A stretch of 64,000 nucleotides of DNA. It comes from Bombus terrestris (lineage: Eukaryota > Arthropoda > Insecta > Hymenoptera > Apidae). The translations under genes were made by a program, and so were the position numbers. Below are positions 62,030 through 64,000 of the stretch, piece after piece. Numbering within the stretch: the first letter of the stretch is position 1; each line of letters starts with the position of its first letter. The notes below the pieces were generated by a model. It saw nothing but the letters and a program-made list of their open reading frames with translations. It was not told the DNA's origin and searched no databases. The stretch is from the NCBI RefSeq assembly GCF_910591885.1, contig NC_063275.1, positions 8,048,501 to 8,112,500 of the forward strand. Reading direction: 5' to 3'.

Positions 62030-62790
62030 AAGCGAAAGTTTCAAGTTCTCCTCCTACCTTTGTTAAAAAAAGCTCGATGAAATTGGTCCCTCGTTGACAC
62101 CTTTTGCCGAGACATTATCAACGCGGCGGGCGATTTACAAAAGCGGCCGCAAAAGTTGGTTTTGAAAAGCTCGATCGGTCGCGAGTGTCCTGGACGGGCC
62201 GGTGGCTGGCCTATCGAGAAATTACCACTAACCAGCAAAGTTAGGAAAACAAGTGGACGAGGAGAAGCACGGGGAAGGTTCGATCAATTATCTGCACCTA
62301 TGCCACGATAAACTTTCCAACTTCTCTGGATATCGACCGCCTCTTTTCTATTTTCCGATATTTCAGCCACGATAAAGGGAGAAAGAGGAAGAGGAAGAGG
62401 AAAAGAGAGACCGGGAAAAGATCTGATACGAGCCGGACTCGATAAAGGAATCTATTACCGCAAAGGAGGACGCAGACTGCCGAATTTTTCAGATTACAAT
62501 GTAATGTTTCTTTATCTAGCCGAAAAAAGCCACTGTTCTCCTCTTTGGACGATGCCAGCAGCGAGTTTCTTTCCCGAGAAGATTTGTGGACTTTCGCGTG
62601 GCGACTTTTTTGGAAGCAACATCGGTGATGTCGGTTGTTCGCGTGTTAATATTAATTACCTTTGTCTGACATACTTGTCCGCGATCGCCAGGGTGATCTA
62701 TGTCGTGGATCGATTTATGTCGTTACTCGTGGCAGATAAGTGGCAAAAAATGTCCAAGGATGAACTTTTTGGATCGCGTTATATGCATAT
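62030..62790. promoter_or_regulatory. CpG-rich block with purine tract
   Basis: CpG-dense segment (AACGCGGCGGGCG and AAAAGCGGCCGC near 62118-62152), then a GGAAGAGGAAGAGG purine tract (62380-62410). A plus-strand 108-codon frame (62504-62830, ATG start) contains no domain I recognise. Candidate promoter or enhancer. Confidence 0.35.
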
Positions 62791-64000
62791 TGTATTATCT
62801 TTTGATTTGGAGATGGTAACAGGATATTGATAAATATGAATTTGTGCATAAGTATACGTCTACTTGTTTCGCTTTTTATTTTTTCATTTTGAATTAAGAT
62901 GTGACTTTTTAAATAATATTCTTCTTTTTTATCATAATCACATTTACTACCGATCATAAGTGTAGAGGCATTCCTTTGTATTTTTATATTTCTTTGTTAT
63001 AACATTTCATTGTACAAACATTGGGAAAATTTTTCAACAAAATTCTTTTTTCAATTATTGTCGAAGTATAATCGTTTCTTCAGACACCTTATAGCACATA
63101 ATGTTCTTGCTATATTGAGGATGTTCTTTTTATATGATGAGATGATAATATATTCTATAATTGCATTTTATTGTATAGGTAGTAGAGAGCTTTTTTTCTC
63201 TGTTTTATCTAGATTATCCTATAAATATTTCATGTGTGAAAAATCTGAATAGTAGGTATTTAGCCACATTGACTTTCTTCCACAAATTTGGTATTAACTA
63301 TACAAAATAAAATTTAATACATTGTATCATATTACATACATGCTTTAACTATTGTACATATTACGCGAAACGAATTACATATAAGTTATTATTTACTGTT
63401 ACAAACAAGAAAAATCAACTGATTTTTGTCATAGCGTGTCCCTTAAGAATAAAGTGATATATTGCTCCTAAACTTTGTATCAGTAGCATACATATGATAA
63501 GAAATTTTCGATATATCGACATATCATAATAGTAGAGATGTTACGTGTGAAACTATAATGTAGTCTAAATACAGAATTATAAGTTATTATATACATTTTG
63601 CGTTAGAGAAAAATTATGCATTTTTGATTTGATAAATTTAATTACTGACGATGAAAAATAAAAGCATATAGAATGCGACGAGATAAAGTATCATTTACAG
63701 ACTAAAATTTACAGTGCTCATAATTTTAGTTTTTAAAATGAAGCGTATGAATGTATGTTTTAACAAATAGTAGAATATTGCAAATGCAAAAGTGTGGAAT
63801 AATGATGGAACGTAGAAAATATGTAAATTTTAGGTTGAAACATTTACATAAAAAATTTCAAATTTTACCGTGAATTTTTTATTCACAGAAATAACCTAAA
63901 ATATTTCAGAATTCTAAAATGTGTGATTAAAATAATGTAATTAAATTATACTATATTTTAAACACAAGTTGAAGAAGAAATATATGTGTACTATGTTATA
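62791..64000. other. AT-rich DNA to the window end
   Basis: AT-rich; an 80-codon plus-strand frame (63010-63252) has no domain. Nothing else recognised. Confidence 0.55.

Overview
The window is an AT-rich (about two thirds A+T by eye) stretch of a eukaryotic nuclear genome with no recognisable protein-coding gene, rRNA, tRNA or CRISPR array. No open frame exceeds about 140 codons, and none carries a domain I recognise apart from transposon remnants. The best guess for the host is an insect, probably a bee-like hymenopteran. This rests on the mix of very AT-rich DNA with short blocks that are GC-richer and full of CpG, together with a jockey-type LINE, mariner-type elements and an LTR-like sequence. 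The taxon is inference, not proof.

Layout. (1) 305-877: a 5'-truncated jockey-like non-LTR retrotransposon in minus orientation, with poly-A tail and a 12-bp target-site duplication. (2) 0.9-18 kb: AT-rich DNA interrupted by CpG-rich blocks (4.2, 5.3, 7.7-9.4, 11.4, 13, 15.3 and 17.2 kb). The 5.3 kb block has two perfect hairpins, and the 15.3 kb block has a TATA-like/Inr arrangement. (3) 18.3-18.7 kb: a (TA)n microsatellite and the first copy of a 216-bp mariner-derived MITE. (4) 19.6-30 kb: more CpG-rich blocks, a GAC/GAT repeat, and an LTR-like element (about 26.2-26.8 kb) with a 29-bp tandem array. (5) 32-36.3 kb: CpG-rich blocks followed by a diverged tandem array of exon-like units. (6) 39.1-42.3 kb: the most GC-rich, promoter-like part, with (CCG)n and (CT)n tracts. 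(7) 42.3-50.4 kb: a cluster of small DNA-transposon remnants: a family with palindromic ends (also at 61.7 kb), a 242-bp inverted-repeat element, the second mariner MITE nested in an older decayed element, and a 162-bp MITE against a (TA)n run. (8) 50.6-64 kb: alternating CpG-rich and AT-rich DNA with a degraded dispersed repeat at 55.5-56.2 and 59.7-60.2 kb.

The window is best read as a gene desert or a very large intron whose CpG-rich islands are candidate regulatory DNA or non-coding first exons. Mobile elements, mostly small and non-autonomous, account for the clearest structure. I found no convincing new multi-gene system. The most unusual items are the exon-like tandem array at 35.46-36.27 kb and the 29-bp array inside the LTR-like element.
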